From: SFTH01 sp963643985
Lineage (GTDB): Bacteria > Bacillota > Clostridia > Christensenellales > Aristaeellaceae
Direction of reading: 5' to 3'
Assembly: GCA_963643985.1 (NCBI GenBank)
Contig: CAVINP010000006.1
Span: forward strand, 1 to 45,284
Length of the DNA: 45,284 bases
Shown here: piece after piece, positions 8,787 through 16,489 of the stretch
Numbering within the stretch: the stretch's first letter is position 1
How the letters are laid out: every line of letters starts with the position of its first letter
Position numbers and translations under genes: made by a program
Notes under the pieces: generated by a model
What the model saw: the letters and a program-made list of their open reading frames with translations, nothing else
Database searches by the model: none
Told to the model about the DNA's origin: nothing

Positions 8787-11729
8787 TCAGCTTTCACGCT
8801 CCTCAAGTGCGCCCAGAAGGCTTCTCAAGCGGATTTTGACCGCACCCAGATTGGTGATTTCATCGATTTTGATCTGCGTATAGAGCTTGTCTCCCGATTC
8901 CAGTATGGCACGCACTTCGTCGGTGGTGATGGCATCGATGCCGCAGCCGAACGACACCAGTTGCACCAGCTCCACGTCCTTGTTCTCCGCGGCAAAGCGG
9001 GCTGCGCGGTACAGGCGCGAGTGGTAGGTCCACTGATTGAGCACGCGTACGTGCTGGCGCGGTTCAAGCTGGCAGATGCTGTCCTCGCTTACGACGGTAA
9101 AACCCAGGCTCGAGGCGAGCTTATCGATGCCGTGGCAGATCTCCGGGTCGACGTGGTAGGGACGGCCGGCCAGTATCATGATGCGGCTGTGGTTGTCCCG
9201 CGCATACTGCAGCGCACGTTCACCCTCTGAGCGTATCGTCTGCATCCATTTATCGTAGGCGGCAAAACCGGCAGCGACCGCTTCTTTGATCTCACGCTTG
9301 GATGCGTTCACGCCGTACTCCGAAAAAGCGCGATGCAGCGTAAAGCAGAGCGCCTTTTCATTTTCCACCGACAGGTAGGGATGCCAGAAACTGACATCGC
9401 GCAACCGGCTCATGTTGCCGTTCAGAACCTCCGCGTAGTAGGCGACCACGGGACAGTTGAAGTGGTTGTCTGAGGCATGTTCGTCGATGTTATAGCTTAG
9501 GCAGGGGTAGAATATGCGCTCCACGCCGTCGTCGATCAGTTCCTCGATGTGTCCGTGCATGATCTTGGCCGGATAGCAGGCCGTGTCCGACGGAATGGAG
9601 AACTGACCGCGTTCGTAGGTCGCACGCGTGGAGAAGCTGCTGAATACCACCTCGAAGCCCAGCTTCGTAAAGAGCGCATGCCAAAGCGGCGCCAGTTCCC
9701 ACATGCCCAGCGCAAGCGGCAGACCGATTCTGCCGCGCGGCCCGGGAACACCCTTCAACGTTGAAAACAGATCGCGCTTGAAGGCATAGAGATTGGGCAG
9801 CGCCGAGGAGACATCCTTCTTGCCCAGACCTTTCCGGCACTGGTTGCCGGATATGAATTTTCGTCCGTCCGGGAAGAGGTTGACCGTCAGTCTGCAGTGA
9901 TTGGTGCAGCCCTGACAGACGGCACTGCGTGCGCTGTGGCTGAAGGAGGCAAGCTCCTCGGGCGAGAGCAGGCTGCTCGTCTTAAAGCGCATGGCGTGAA
10001 TCGCAGCGCCGTAGGCCCCCATCAGCCCTGCGATGGACGGCCGTATGACCTGCGTGCCCACTTCCTTTTCAAAGGCACGCAGCACGGCATCGTTGAGGAA
10101 GGTGCCGCCCTGTACGACGATGTTTTTGCCGAGTTCTTCGGGTGAATTGGCTCGGATGACCTTGTAGAGCGCGTTTTTCACCACAGAGACGGACAGACCT
10201 GCGGAAATGTCCTCTACGGTTGCGCCGTCCTTTTGGGATTGCTTGACCGAGGAATTCATAAACACCGTGCAGCGCGTGCCCAGATCCACGGGAGCCGTGG
10301 CTTTCAGACCGCGTGCGGCAAACTCGGCGACCTCGTGCCCCATGGAGCGCGCGAAGGTTTCGATGAAGGAACCGCAACCGGAGGAGCAGGCCTCGTTGAG
10401 CATGATGGAGTCAATTGCACCGTTTCGGATTTTGAAGCACTTGATGTCCTGTCCGCCGATGTCAAGTATGAAATCCACATCCGGCCTGAAATGCCGCGCC
10501 GCCGTGTAGTGGGCGATGGTCTCCACCAGCCCCTCGTCCGCGCGGAATGCATTCTTGACCAGATCCTCGCCGTAGCCGGTGACGGCACATCCGCAGATCC
10601 GGATGCGATCGGCGCACAGTTCGTATATTTTATTCAGCTCGTTTCGCACCAGTTCCACGGGGTTGCCGCGGTTGGGCGAATAAAACGAATAGAGTATCTC
10701 GCAGGCCTCGTCAATCAGTGTAAGCTTTGTCGTGGTGCTGCCGCAGTCGATGCCCAGCCAGGCCGATCCGCTGTAATCGCGGATGTCGCGTGTGGGCACA
10801 TTGGCACGCGCGTGACGCGCCTTGAAGGCCTCGTATTCGGCCTCCGATTCAAAGAGCGGCTTCAGTCTGGTTGATGCGGGGGAAGCGTTCATACTGTCGC
10901 GTATGGCGGCAGAAAGCATCTCATATGTATATTCCTTGCCGGACTGCATGGCGTACAGGCAGGCACCGCGGGCAACGGCGAAGCGGCCGTATTCGGGAAA
11001 GAGCGCGTGCTGCTCATCGAGCTTGAGTGTTTTGCGGAAGCGCTCGCGCAGTCCCTTGCAGTAGTAGAGCGGTCCACCCAGAAAGGCGACATGGCCTTCG
11101 ATCCTGCGGCCCTGTGCAAGGCCTGCAATCGTCTGGTTGACGACGGCCTGATAAATGCTGGCAGCCACGTCTTCCTTGCGTGCACCCTGATTGAGCAGCG
11201 GCTGAATGTCGCTCTTGGCAAACACGCCGCAGCGTGAGGCGATGGGGTAGACGCGCTCGTGCCTGAGGCTGGCGGCGTCCATTTCGGCCACCGTCATGTT
11301 CAGAAGTACCGCCATCTGATCGATAAACGCGCCCGTACCGCCGGCACAACTGCCGTTCATGCGCTCGTCCAGACCGTGGTCAAAGAAAATGACCTTTGCG
11401 TCCTCACCGCCGAGTTCAATGACCACGTTCGTCTCCGGGGCATATTTCCGGATGGCCTCACCGGTGGCAAAGACTTCCTGTACAAAGGGCACGTTCGCTG
11501 CCTCGGCCATGCCCAGACCGGCGGAGCCGCTGACGGCGCACAGAAAGCTGCGCCCGTTCAGATAAGAGTGTGCATCCCGAAGCATTTCAAGCGTCTTCGG
11601 GCGCACCTGGGAGAGATGTCTCTCGTATTTTTCATAAAGTACGCGCTCGCCCTCCATCACGCAGACTTTGGCCGTTGTGGAGCCGATATCAATGCCGAGC
11701 GCAAGTTTTTCGATGTTTGTTCCTGCCAT
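8787..11729 (-). CDS. Acyl-CoA dehydratase activase with tandem BadF/HgdC ATPase domains and DUF2229
   Basis: 980 residues from the ATG at 11729 (MAGTNIEKLALGIDIGSTT). The frame extends upstream to 11909, but that part is AT-rich and unlike protein. Two ASKHA-fold ATPase units follow each other. The first, about residues 8-275, has GIDIGSTTAKV, ELGGEDAK, NGSCAGGTGAFIDQMA and ASRCGVFAKSD. The second, about 320-590, has GIDCGSTTTKL, DIGGQDIKC, NEACSSGCGSFIE and GTRCTVFMNSS. The Cys residues are those that hold the [4Fe-4S] cluster between subunits in HgdC. A Cys-rich linker (CQGCTNHC) and a DUF2229 part with TACYPAKIMHGHIEEL and FGCGIDAITTDEV complete it. Family knowledge: ATP-driven low-potential electron donor for radical dehydratation. 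The upstream ribosome site is weak. Confidence 0.88.
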   Translation of the reverse strand: MAGTNIEKLALGIDIGSTTAKVCVMEGERVLYEKYERHLSQVRPKTLEMLRDAHSYLNGRSFLCAVSGSAGLGMAEAANVPFVQEVFATGEAIRKYAPETNVVIELGGEDAKVIFFDHGLDERMNGSCAGGTGAFIDQMAVLLNMTVAEMDAASLRHERVYPIASRCGVFAKSDIQPLLNQGARKEDVAASIYQAVVNQTIAGLAQGRRIEGHVAFLGGPLYYCKGLRERFRKTLKLDEQHALFPEYGRFAVARGACLYAMQSGKEYTYEMLSAAIRDSMNASPASTRLKPLFESEAEYEAFKARHARANVPTRDIRDYSGSAWLGIDCGSTTTKLTLIDEACEILYSFYSPNRGNPVELVRNELNKIYELCADRIRICGCAVTGYGEDLVKNAFRADEGLVETIAHYTAARHFRPDVDFILDIGGQDIKCFKIRNGAIDSIMLNEACSSGCGSFIETFARSMGHEVAEFAARGLKATAPVDLGTRCTVFMNSSVKQSQKDGATVEDISAGLSVSVVKNALYKVIRANSPEELGKNIVVQGGTFLNDAVLRAFEKEVGTQVIRPSIAGLMGAYGAAIHAMRFKTSSLLSPEELASFSHSARSAVCQGCTNHCRLTVNLFPDGRKFISGNQCRKGLGKKDVSSALPNLYAFKRDLFSTLKGVPGPRGRIGLPLALGMWELAPLWHALFTKLGFEVVFSSFSTRATYERGQFSIPSDTACYPAKIMHGHIEELIDDGVERIFYPCLSYNIDEHASDNHFNCPVVAYYAEVLNGNMSRLRDVSFWHPYLSVENEKALCFTLHRAFSEYGVNASKREIKEAVAAGFAAYDKWMQTIRSEGERALQYARDNHSRIMILAGRPYHVDPEICHGIDKLASSLGFTVVSEDSICQLEPRQHVRVLNQWTYHSRLYRAARFAAENKDVELVQLVSFGCGIDAITTDEVRAILESGDKLYTQIKIDEITNLGAVKIRLRSLLGALEERES

Positions 11730-11865
11730 ATGATTCGCCTGTTCAGTTCCTGTGTTTACGGTATTTATTTGCAATAAAACCCACACTGAATTGTATATTT
11801 CGGATGTTAATTGAATATAAACCGGCGGAAAACAAACTAAATTTAGCAGAATCCGTGCATTTGAC

Positions 11866-11903
11866 CGGACACAGCTCGGACACGTTCGGACGGAAAACGT
11901 TTT
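11866..11903. promoter_or_regulatory. Phased CGGAC direct repeats and palindrome in the divergent promoter region
   Basis: Between the divergent genes at 11729 and 12005 the pentamer CGGAC occurs three times at 11866, 11877 and 11887, i.e. 11 and 10 bp apart, which places the copies on one DNA face. The last copy runs into AAAACGTTTT (11894-11903), a perfect 10-bp palindrome. This could be a regulator site for either gene. It does not look like the AT-rich tandem NrdR box, so self-control by NrdR is not indicated. Functional role is inference only. Confidence 0.35.
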
Positions 11904-11950
11904 GCCCAAACTTTCCCGAAAAGAAATTCCACATAAATTTAAAAAAACAC

Positions 11951-11979
11951 TGGACTAATCGTAATTTTTTGTGTATAAT
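11951..11979 (+). promoter_or_regulatory. Sigma-70-type promoter for nrdR and the two-component genes
   Basis: A -35 like TGGACT at 11951-11956 and a consensus TATAAT at 11974-11979 are separated by exactly 17 bp. The GAGGTGAG ribosome site and ATG of nrdR follow within about 30 bp. There is no other good promoter before the downstream response regulator, which starts 33 nt after nrdR ends, so this promoter probably drives all three genes. Confidence 0.65.
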
Positions 11980-12004
11980 AGTTAATGTATGAGGTGAGTG
12001 CCAA

Positions 12005-12496
12005 ATGAGGTGTGTTTTCTGCAATTGTCTGCAGAGCCGCGTGATCGATTCCCGCCAGAGCGAAGACGGCACAAGCATCCGTCGCCGTCGGGAATGTGAG
12101 AACTGCGGCCGCAGGTTTACGACCTACGAACGCATTGACCTGGTGCCGCTCATGGTGGTGAAGAAGGATCAGACCAGGGAACAGTTCGATATCAACAAGC
12201 TCAAGTCCGGGATCATCAAATCCTGCGAGAAGAGACCGATATCGCTTGAGCAGATTGATGCGCTGGCCCGGGAGATCGAGCAGAAGCTCTATCGCCAGTC
12301 TGATGCCGAGATCACCAGTGTTATGATCGGGGAACTTGTGATGGACGCTCTCAAGCAGCTCGACGAGGTCGCCTATGTACGCTTTGCGTCTGTGTACCGT
12401 CAGTTCAGAGATATTCAGTCCTTCCGCGATGAGCTCAACAAGTTGCTCCCCGAATATGAATCGGGTACTGCTGATGGCGAAAACGCCAACAGATAA
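12005..12496 (+). CDS. nrdR: Transcriptional repressor NrdR
   Basis: 163 residues, the usual length. The N-terminal zinc ribbon has Cys 3, 6, 31 and 34 (MRCVFC and RECENCGRRFTTYER), followed by the ATP-cone domain with VPLMVVKKDQTREQFD, KLKSGIIKSCEKRPIS and DEVAYVRFASVYRQF. NrdR senses ATP/dATP and represses ribonucleotide reductase genes. GAGGTGAG at about 11991 precedes the ATG. No ribonucleotide reductase gene is in the window; the neighbours downstream are a response regulator and its kinase, apparently on the same transcript. Identification is secure. Confidence 0.97.
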   Translation: MRCVFCNCLQSRVIDSRQSEDGTSIRRRRECENCGRRFTTYERIDLVPLMVVKKDQTREQFDINKLKSGIIKSCEKRPISLEQIDALAREIEQKLYRQSDAEITSVMIGELVMDALKQLDEVAYVRFASVYRQFRDIQSFRDELNKLLPEYESGTADGENANR

Positions 12497-12529
12497 TGCC
12501 AATATACAAAAAAGAAAGAGGATACGCAC

Positions 12530-13231
12530 ATGGCAAACGAACTGATTCTGGCCGTAGATGACGAGGCTCATATTCTTGAGTTGCTCTCGTTTAACCTGGA
12601 GGCTTCCGGATACCGTGTTGTCACTGCCGCCACAGGCGAAGATGCGCTGGTGGTTTGTGCGCATGAGCGTCCCGCGATGGTGCTGCTCGACATTATGCTC
12701 CCGGGCATTGACGGTATGGAAGTGTGCCGCCGTCTCAAGAGCGCTCCGACAACCGCGGACATTCCGATCATCATGCTCACAGCCAAGGGTGACGAAGTTG
12801 ACAAGATTCTGGGCCTTGAACTCGGCGCAGACGACTACATCACCAAGCCCTTCTCCGTACGCGAGCTGATTGCCCGTGTGAAGGCGCTGCTGCGTCGTGC
12901 CGCTCCCCAGAACGAGGAAGAGGGCATACTGCATGTCGGCGGCCTGACCATCGACGTGGGCAATTATGAGGCCTTCCGCAACGGCGAGAAGCTGTCCCTG
13001 ACGCTCAAGGAGTTCGAACTGCTCAAGCTGCTCGTGCTCAGCCGCGGCAAGGTGCTCACGCGTGATTTCCTGCTCGACCGCATCTGGGGCTATGAGTTCT
13101 ACGGTGAGACCCGCACGGTTGATGTTCACATCCGTCATATCCGTCAGAAGCTGGGCGACGATTCGCACTATATCGAGACCATCCGCGGCGTGGGCTACAA
13201 GTTCAACGATCGCCAGGAGAATCGCATATGA
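12530..13231 (+). CDS. OmpR/PhoB-family response regulator (PhoP/PhoB-like)
   Basis: 233 residues. The receiver domain (1-120) has the acidic pair in AVDDEAH, the phosphoacceptor Asp 54 in VLLDIMLPG, Thr in IIMLTAKGD and Lys in DDYITKPFSVREL. A winged-helix DNA-binding domain follows from about residue 130, with LTLKEFELLKLLVLSRGKVL and TVDVHIRHIRQKLGDD. The closest well-known type is PhoB/PhoP, and the paired kinase is PhoR-like, but no phosphate transport genes lie nearby to confirm a phosphate role. The start overlaps the next gene's start region by ATGA at 13228-13231. AGAAAGAGG precedes the ATG. Confidence 0.9.
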   Translation: MANELILAVDDEAHILELLSFNLEASGYRVVTAATGEDALVVCAHERPAMVLLDIMLPGIDGMEVCRRLKSAPTTADIPIIMLTAKGDEVDKILGLELGADDYITKPFSVRELIARVKALLRRAAPQNEEEGILHVGGLTIDVGNYEAFRNGEKLSLTLKEFELLKLLVLSRGKVLTRDFLLDRIWGYEFYGETRTVDVHIRHIRQKLGDDSHYIETIRGVGYKFNDRQENRI

Positions 13232-14988
13232 AAACAAGGGTTGCAAGTATTGTAACCCTGTTTACGCTGGTTGTTCTCGGCGTTCTGCTGGTGCGGAGCT
13301 GTTCCGTTATCGCGCAACGTGAAAATTTAAATTATCAGGACGAGCTTTCTCTGGCCCGTCATGCCTGTGGTGCTTCTTTGGAGGGCGTTGCCCCCAAGGA
13401 GCGCCTCGGTGTTGCACAAAGTATGCTGGAAGGGAAGGATATTTCACTCGGTTATTACAGTGCCGAAAATGAGTCCACCTATAATTCCGGCGATACCCTG
13501 ATGCAGCCTACGGAGGAAGACTTTGCCAATGCGCGAGCGGGAAGAGAGACGGTTTATGCCCACAGCAACGTCGACGGTATAGAAGCATACTACGCCATCT
13601 GTCTGTTTGAGGATGGCGATTTTTTGCTTATATCCAAGACCTGCGCGAGCGTTTCAGGGGTATTTTTCGACAGTGGGCTTCTGGTGGCTTCGACGGCCTG
13701 CGTCGTTGTGCTCTTTATCTACCTTCTGATAGTATTGCACAACATCGATCAGAAGGAAAAGCTGGCCCACCAGGTTATGATTACTCTGGATCATTTCTCG
13801 GACGGCAAATTTGATTCCAGGATAGAACCCATTTCCGGCAAGGATACGGATGTCGGTGTGTACAATGCCATCATTGGCCGCATTCAGGATCGCGTGGTCA
13901 AGCAGGCAAGCCGCAACAACGCCTTGAGCGTTGTCATGAACCAGATGCAAAACGGCATCATCGCGGTGGACGAAAACCTGAAGGTGATACTGGTGACGCC
14001 CGTGGCCAAGAAACTGCTGGGCATAATCGGCAATCCCGAGGGCAAGAACGTGACGGACGCTTCCAAGGATGTAAAGATCGATGATGTATTCCTGGAAGCC
14101 ATGCGTCAGGGCGGCGTGTATACCAATGAGGTGGCAGCCCGGACGGCCGATCGCCGCGGCCATCGCCCGCTCAGGCTCTATGTTTCGCCCATGCGCAATG
14201 ATGGCAAGGTTGTCGGCGCATTGGCCATGGTCGAAGACATCACCGAGATCCGTCGCCTGGAACAGGTGCGCACCGACTTTGCCGCCAATGTCTCGCACGA
14301 GCTGAAGACGCCGCTGACTTCCATCCGCGGCTTTGTGGAGACGCTGGAGAACGGAGCAATCGACAATCCGGAGATGGCGCACAAGTTCCTCAAGATCATC
14401 ATGTTGGAGACCGAGCGCCTCACGCGCCTGATCAACGACATACTTTCCATCAGCAAGCTTGAATCCGGCACGGATGAGGTCACGGTGGAGCGCATACGTC
14501 TGGACAAGATGGCATTTGACATTGCAGACATGCTTTCGATCCATGCGGGTGAGAAGCAGGTCACCATCGATTGCCACCTCAACAGCGAACCCGTGAACAT
14601 TATGGGCAATTCCGACCGCGTTGAGCAGATGCTGATCAACCTGATCGAGAATGCCATCAAGTACAACAAGCCCGGCGGGTCGGTCACCGTGCAGGTGTTC
14701 TCCAACGGTGAGGAAGCCAATGTGGCCATCTCCGACACGGGCATCGGCATCGCCGAGGAGAATCTGCCGCGGCTGTTCGAACGCTTCTACCGCGTCGACA
14801 AGGGCCGTTCGCGCCAGATGGGCGGCACGGGCTTGGGCTTGGCCATCGTCAAGCACATTGTCCGCTCCATGAACGGCGAGATCGAAGTGCATTCCAAGTT
14901 TGGCGAGGGCACGGAATTCCTGATCACCTTACCGCTTGCACCCAAGGATGATCCCGACAGGGACAACATTTTCGGGGATGAGGTCTAA
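13228..14988 (+). CDS. PhoR-like sensor histidine kinase
   Basis: 586 residues, overlapping the response regulator by 4 bp (ATGA), so translationally coupled. A first membrane helix at about residues 7-28, an extracellular sensor region to about 148, and a second helix at about 150-172 (STACVVVLFIYLLIVL). A HAMP-like linker and a PAS domain (about 225-345, with MNQMQNGIIAVDENLKVILV) precede the HisKA domain. The phosphorylated His is 357 in NVSHELKTPLTSIRGF. The ATPase domain shows NLIENAIKYNKPGG, SDTGIGIAEENLPRLFERF and MGGTGLGLAIVKHIV. All catalytic boxes are intact. The TAA is followed directly by a terminal-repeat element. Confidence 0.92.
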   Translation: MKTRVASIVTLFTLVVLGVLLVRSCSVIAQRENLNYQDELSLARHACGASLEGVAPKERLGVAQSMLEGKDISLGYYSAENESTYNSGDTLMQPTEEDFANARAGRETVYAHSNVDGIEAYYAICLFEDGDFLLISKTCASVSGVFFDSGLLVASTACVVVLFIYLLIVLHNIDQKEKLAHQVMITLDHFSDGKFDSRIEPISGKDTDVGVYNAIIGRIQDRVVKQASRNNALSVVMNQMQNGIIAVDENLKVILVTPVAKKLLGIIGNPEGKNVTDASKDVKIDDVFLEAMRQGGVYTNEVAARTADRRGHRPLRLYVSPMRNDGKVVGALAMVEDITEIRRLEQVRTDFAANVSHELKTPLTSIRGFVETLENGAIDNPEMAHKFLKIIMLETERLTRLINDILSISKLESGTDEVTVERIRLDKMAFDIADMLSIHAGEKQVTIDCHLNSEPVNIMGNSDRVEQMLINLIENAIKYNKPGGSVTVQVFSNGEEANVAISDTGIGIAEENLPRLFERFYRVDKGRSRQMGGTGLGLAIVKHIVRSMNGEIEVHSKFGEGTEFLITLPLAPKDDPDRDNIFGDEV

Positions 14989-15147
14989 GGATACACTGAT
15001 TAAATGAGGTGGTAAGCTGAGCAGTGAGTTTTGTTCCGGATACGATTGCAGAAATCGAAGGTTTACTGGGTGTAAATCGAGATTTTTGCAGGAAGCAGAC
15101 GGACGAAAGGCACGCTCAGATTCGCCGCCGAATTAATCAGGGTATCC
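14989..15147. repeat. Short dispersed element with 15-bp terminal inverted repeats (copy 1)
   Basis: The left end GGATACACTGATTAA (14989-15003) and right end TTAATCAGGGTATCC (15133-15147) are inverted repeats matching at 14 of 15 positions. Inside, 15071-15089 (19 nt) and 15105-15142 (38 nt) are identical, in reverse orientation, to 45253-45271 and 44978-45015 near the window end. The element begins directly after the TAA stop of the kinase gene. It has no plausible protein of its own, so it is MITE-like or REP-like. Compared with the second copy it lacks about 235 bp of hairpin-rich interior. A TAA also occurs one base beyond the right end (15149-15151), which might be a target duplication. 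Confidence 0.75.
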
Positions 15148-15172
15148 ATAAGTTCCGAACAGTAGTATATGC

Positions 15173-15217
15173 CGCATCGCGCATCCTTGTGTCCGACGGG
15201 CGCAGGTGCGCGATGTG
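15173..15217. promoter_or_regulatory. Long imperfect hairpin in the leader of the TraX-like gene
   Basis: CATCGCGCA (15175-15183) pairs with TGCGCGATG (15207-15215), and two more outer pairs are possible. Inside, CC/GG and TGTGTCC/GGGCGCA (with G-U pairs) close a GAC loop. The structure sits between the repeat element and the ribosome site of the next gene (AGAGGAG at 15228-15234) and has no U tail. It could be an RNA-level control structure or a remnant of another repeat. Confidence 0.5.
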
Positions 15218-15241
15218 TCGTTTCAGCAGAGGAGTCCTATT

Positions 15242-16030
15242 ATGGCCGGAAAGAAACAAAAGAAAAGCCTGACGTGGCCGCTTGCGCACGACAGCGTGGC
15301 GCTTAATAATGACGGTAACCTGCTCAAGCTGATTGCCATGCTGACGATGCTCGTCGATCATGCCGGCAAGATGCTGTTTCCGCAGTATCGTATCATGCGC
15401 GTGATCGGAAGATTGGCCTTTCCGATTTATTGCTATTGCCTCGCAATGGGCATGGTGTACACGAAGGATCCGCTGAAATACCTGAAGCGCATGATTGTGC
15501 TGGCACTGATTTCGCAGCCGATCTATGCGTTGGGGCTGGGACATACCGTCACTGCCATGTACAGTGTATCCTTTGCAGACAATCCCGTCCTTGCTGTGTT
15601 CAATTTCTACATGTACAGCTGGAACAAGCCGAGTATCATGCTTACGCTGATATTGGGGCTGTTGCTGCTTTGGGCGCTGCGTGAGAGGCAGATTGCGCTC
15701 TTTGCGGCACTGGCCGTGCTGTGCTGGTATATTCAGGGCAAGATTGATTACGGCCTGAAGGGATTGGGCCTAATACTGCTATTCTATATCTTTATTGATC
15801 GGCGCTGGCTTTCCTTGCCCCTTGTTCTGGCCTATATGCTCTGGTGGGGGATGAGCAGCGGCGGGTATACGGTCTTTGGCGTAAGCTTTGGCATTCAGAC
15901 GTTTGCGATCTTCGCGCTGCCGTTTATCTACGCCCGGTCAAACTTATGCCTGAAGATACCCAAATGGGTTTCCTATCTTTTCTATCCGGCCCATCTGGCC
16001 GTGATTTATGCTATCTGCCGCCTGGTTTGA
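15242..16030 (+). CDS. TraX family membrane protein
   Basis: 262 residues from the ATG at 15242, with AGAGGAG about 8 nt upstream; an earlier in-frame ATG at 15206 lies in the leader hairpin and lacks a ribosome site. After a basic start (MAGKKQKK), about eight to nine hydrophobic helices follow. Family marks are LKLIAMLTMLVDHAGKMLFP, RVIGRLAFPIYCYCLAMG, and the C-terminal SYLFYPAHLAVIYAI. TraX was first known as the F-pilin N-acetylating protein; chromosomal homologues in Firmicutes are acyltransferase-like proteins of unknown substrate, so pilin modification should not be assumed. It stands alone, ended by a terminator. Confidence 0.85.
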   Translation: MAGKKQKKSLTWPLAHDSVALNNDGNLLKLIAMLTMLVDHAGKMLFPQYRIMRVIGRLAFPIYCYCLAMGMVYTKDPLKYLKRMIVLALISQPIYALGLGHTVTAMYSVSFADNPVLAVFNFYMYSWNKPSIMLTLILGLLLLWALRERQIALFAALAVLCWYIQGKIDYGLKGLGLILLFYIFIDRRWLSLPLVLAYMLWWGMSSGGYTVFGVSFGIQTFAIFALPFIYARSNLCLKIPKWVSYLFYPAHLAVIYAICRLV

Positions 16031-16042
16031 ACAAGTTACATT

Positions 16043-16092
16043 AAAAGCGCCTGCCTGAAGCTTGTTATGTTTCAAACAGGTGCTTTTTTGTG
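16043..16092 (+). terminator. Intrinsic terminator after the TraX-like gene
   Basis: AAAAGCGCCTG (16043-16053) pairs over 11 positions, one of them G-U, with CAGGTGCTTTT (about 16077-16087). The interior can extend as TGAAGC/GTTTCA. A run of T follows (TTTTTTG). Confidence 0.8.
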
Positions 16093-16239
16093 CGCTTTGA
16101 AGTGTAAAATCGGCTCGTACAGACAAAAATCGAGTATGGCAATTAAATTAAATTTATATGGCAAAATTAGAAGTGCCTAAATAAGTGCAAACTTTTGCAT
16201 TTATACGGGCTTTTTGCCGATGCCTAAAATTTACAGATA
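16093..16239. other. AT-rich intergenic DNA without a gene
   Basis: This part of the 459-bp gap between the TraX-like gene and the peptidoglycan-binding gene is AT-rich (for example AATTAAATTAAATTTATATG near 16141-16160). I see no start codon with a ribosome site and no tRNA-like fold. It probably contains upstream promoter DNA only. Confidence 0.5.
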
Positions 16240-16268
16240 TTGTAATTAGCGCCGACAGGGGTTATAAT
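16240..16268 (+). promoter_or_regulatory. Promoter of the peptidoglycan-binding gene
   Basis: TTGTAA at 16240-16245 and consensus TATAAT at 16263-16268 with 17-bp spacing. It would start RNA near 16275, giving a leader of about 215 nt before the ATG at 16490. Confidence 0.6.
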
Positions 16269-16274
16269 AGAGTA

Positions 16275-16489
16275 AACAATGTTGATGTACATCATGCTTA
16301 CAAGGGAGGAGGGATAGTTCACGGCTTGAGAAGCACCGGCGCGTGTGACGTTTTCGCGAGGCGTTGCATCTTTGACCGGGCATGATCGGGCGTGAATAAC
16401 GTGGGATATCCGAGCTAGGATACAAATTCCGATGTGACTGAACACTGACATAATGTAACTGATTTATGAAATAAGACGGAGGGGACAAC
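16275..16489 (+). promoter_or_regulatory. Long structured 5' leader with operator-like palindrome
   Basis: The predicted transcript starts with a 12-bp perfect palindrome TGATGTACATCA (16283-16294), a candidate operator. AAGGGAGGAGGG (16302-16313), a near-ideal ribosome site, is 176 nt too early for the real gene; the only frame behind it is a 19-codon TTG frame at 16326-16385. Further on are the near-tandem pair CGGGCATGAT/CGGGCGTGAA and a small hairpin TATCC-GAGCTA-GGATA. The real ribosome site GGAGGGG lies just before 16490. I cannot match it to a known riboswitch by eye. Confidence 0.45.

Noticed and set aside
8787..11909. Longer form of the dehydratase activase starting at 11909
   Set aside because: The extra 60 residues are AT-rich, fall in the divergent promoter region and overlap the phased repeats; the ATPase domain starts naturally from 11729.
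11939..13246. Open frame of 435 codons antisense to nrdR and the response regulator
   Set aside because: Opposes two clear genes and their promoter; no protein motif.
12534..14988. Calling the two-component pair a proven phosphate system
   Set aside because: Domain order fits PhoB/PhoR, but no pst, phoU or Pho-box evidence is in the window.
15024..15272. Small plus-strand frame of 82 codons across copy 1 of the element
   Set aside because: Built on repeat and hairpin sequence, no ribosome site, and its reading frame is not kept in copy 2.
16185..16385. 66-codon frame upstream of the peptidoglycan-binding gene
   Set aside because: Its start lies before the -10 box of the predicted promoter, so the full frame would not be transcribed; only its last 19 codons are considered as a leader frame.
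16376..16445. Possible c-di-AMP (ydaO-type) riboswitch in the leader of the peptidoglycan-binding gene
   Set aside because: GGGCGTGAAT and CCGA phrases are faintly similar, but the other conserved blocks of that family are not visible. A covariance search would decide.
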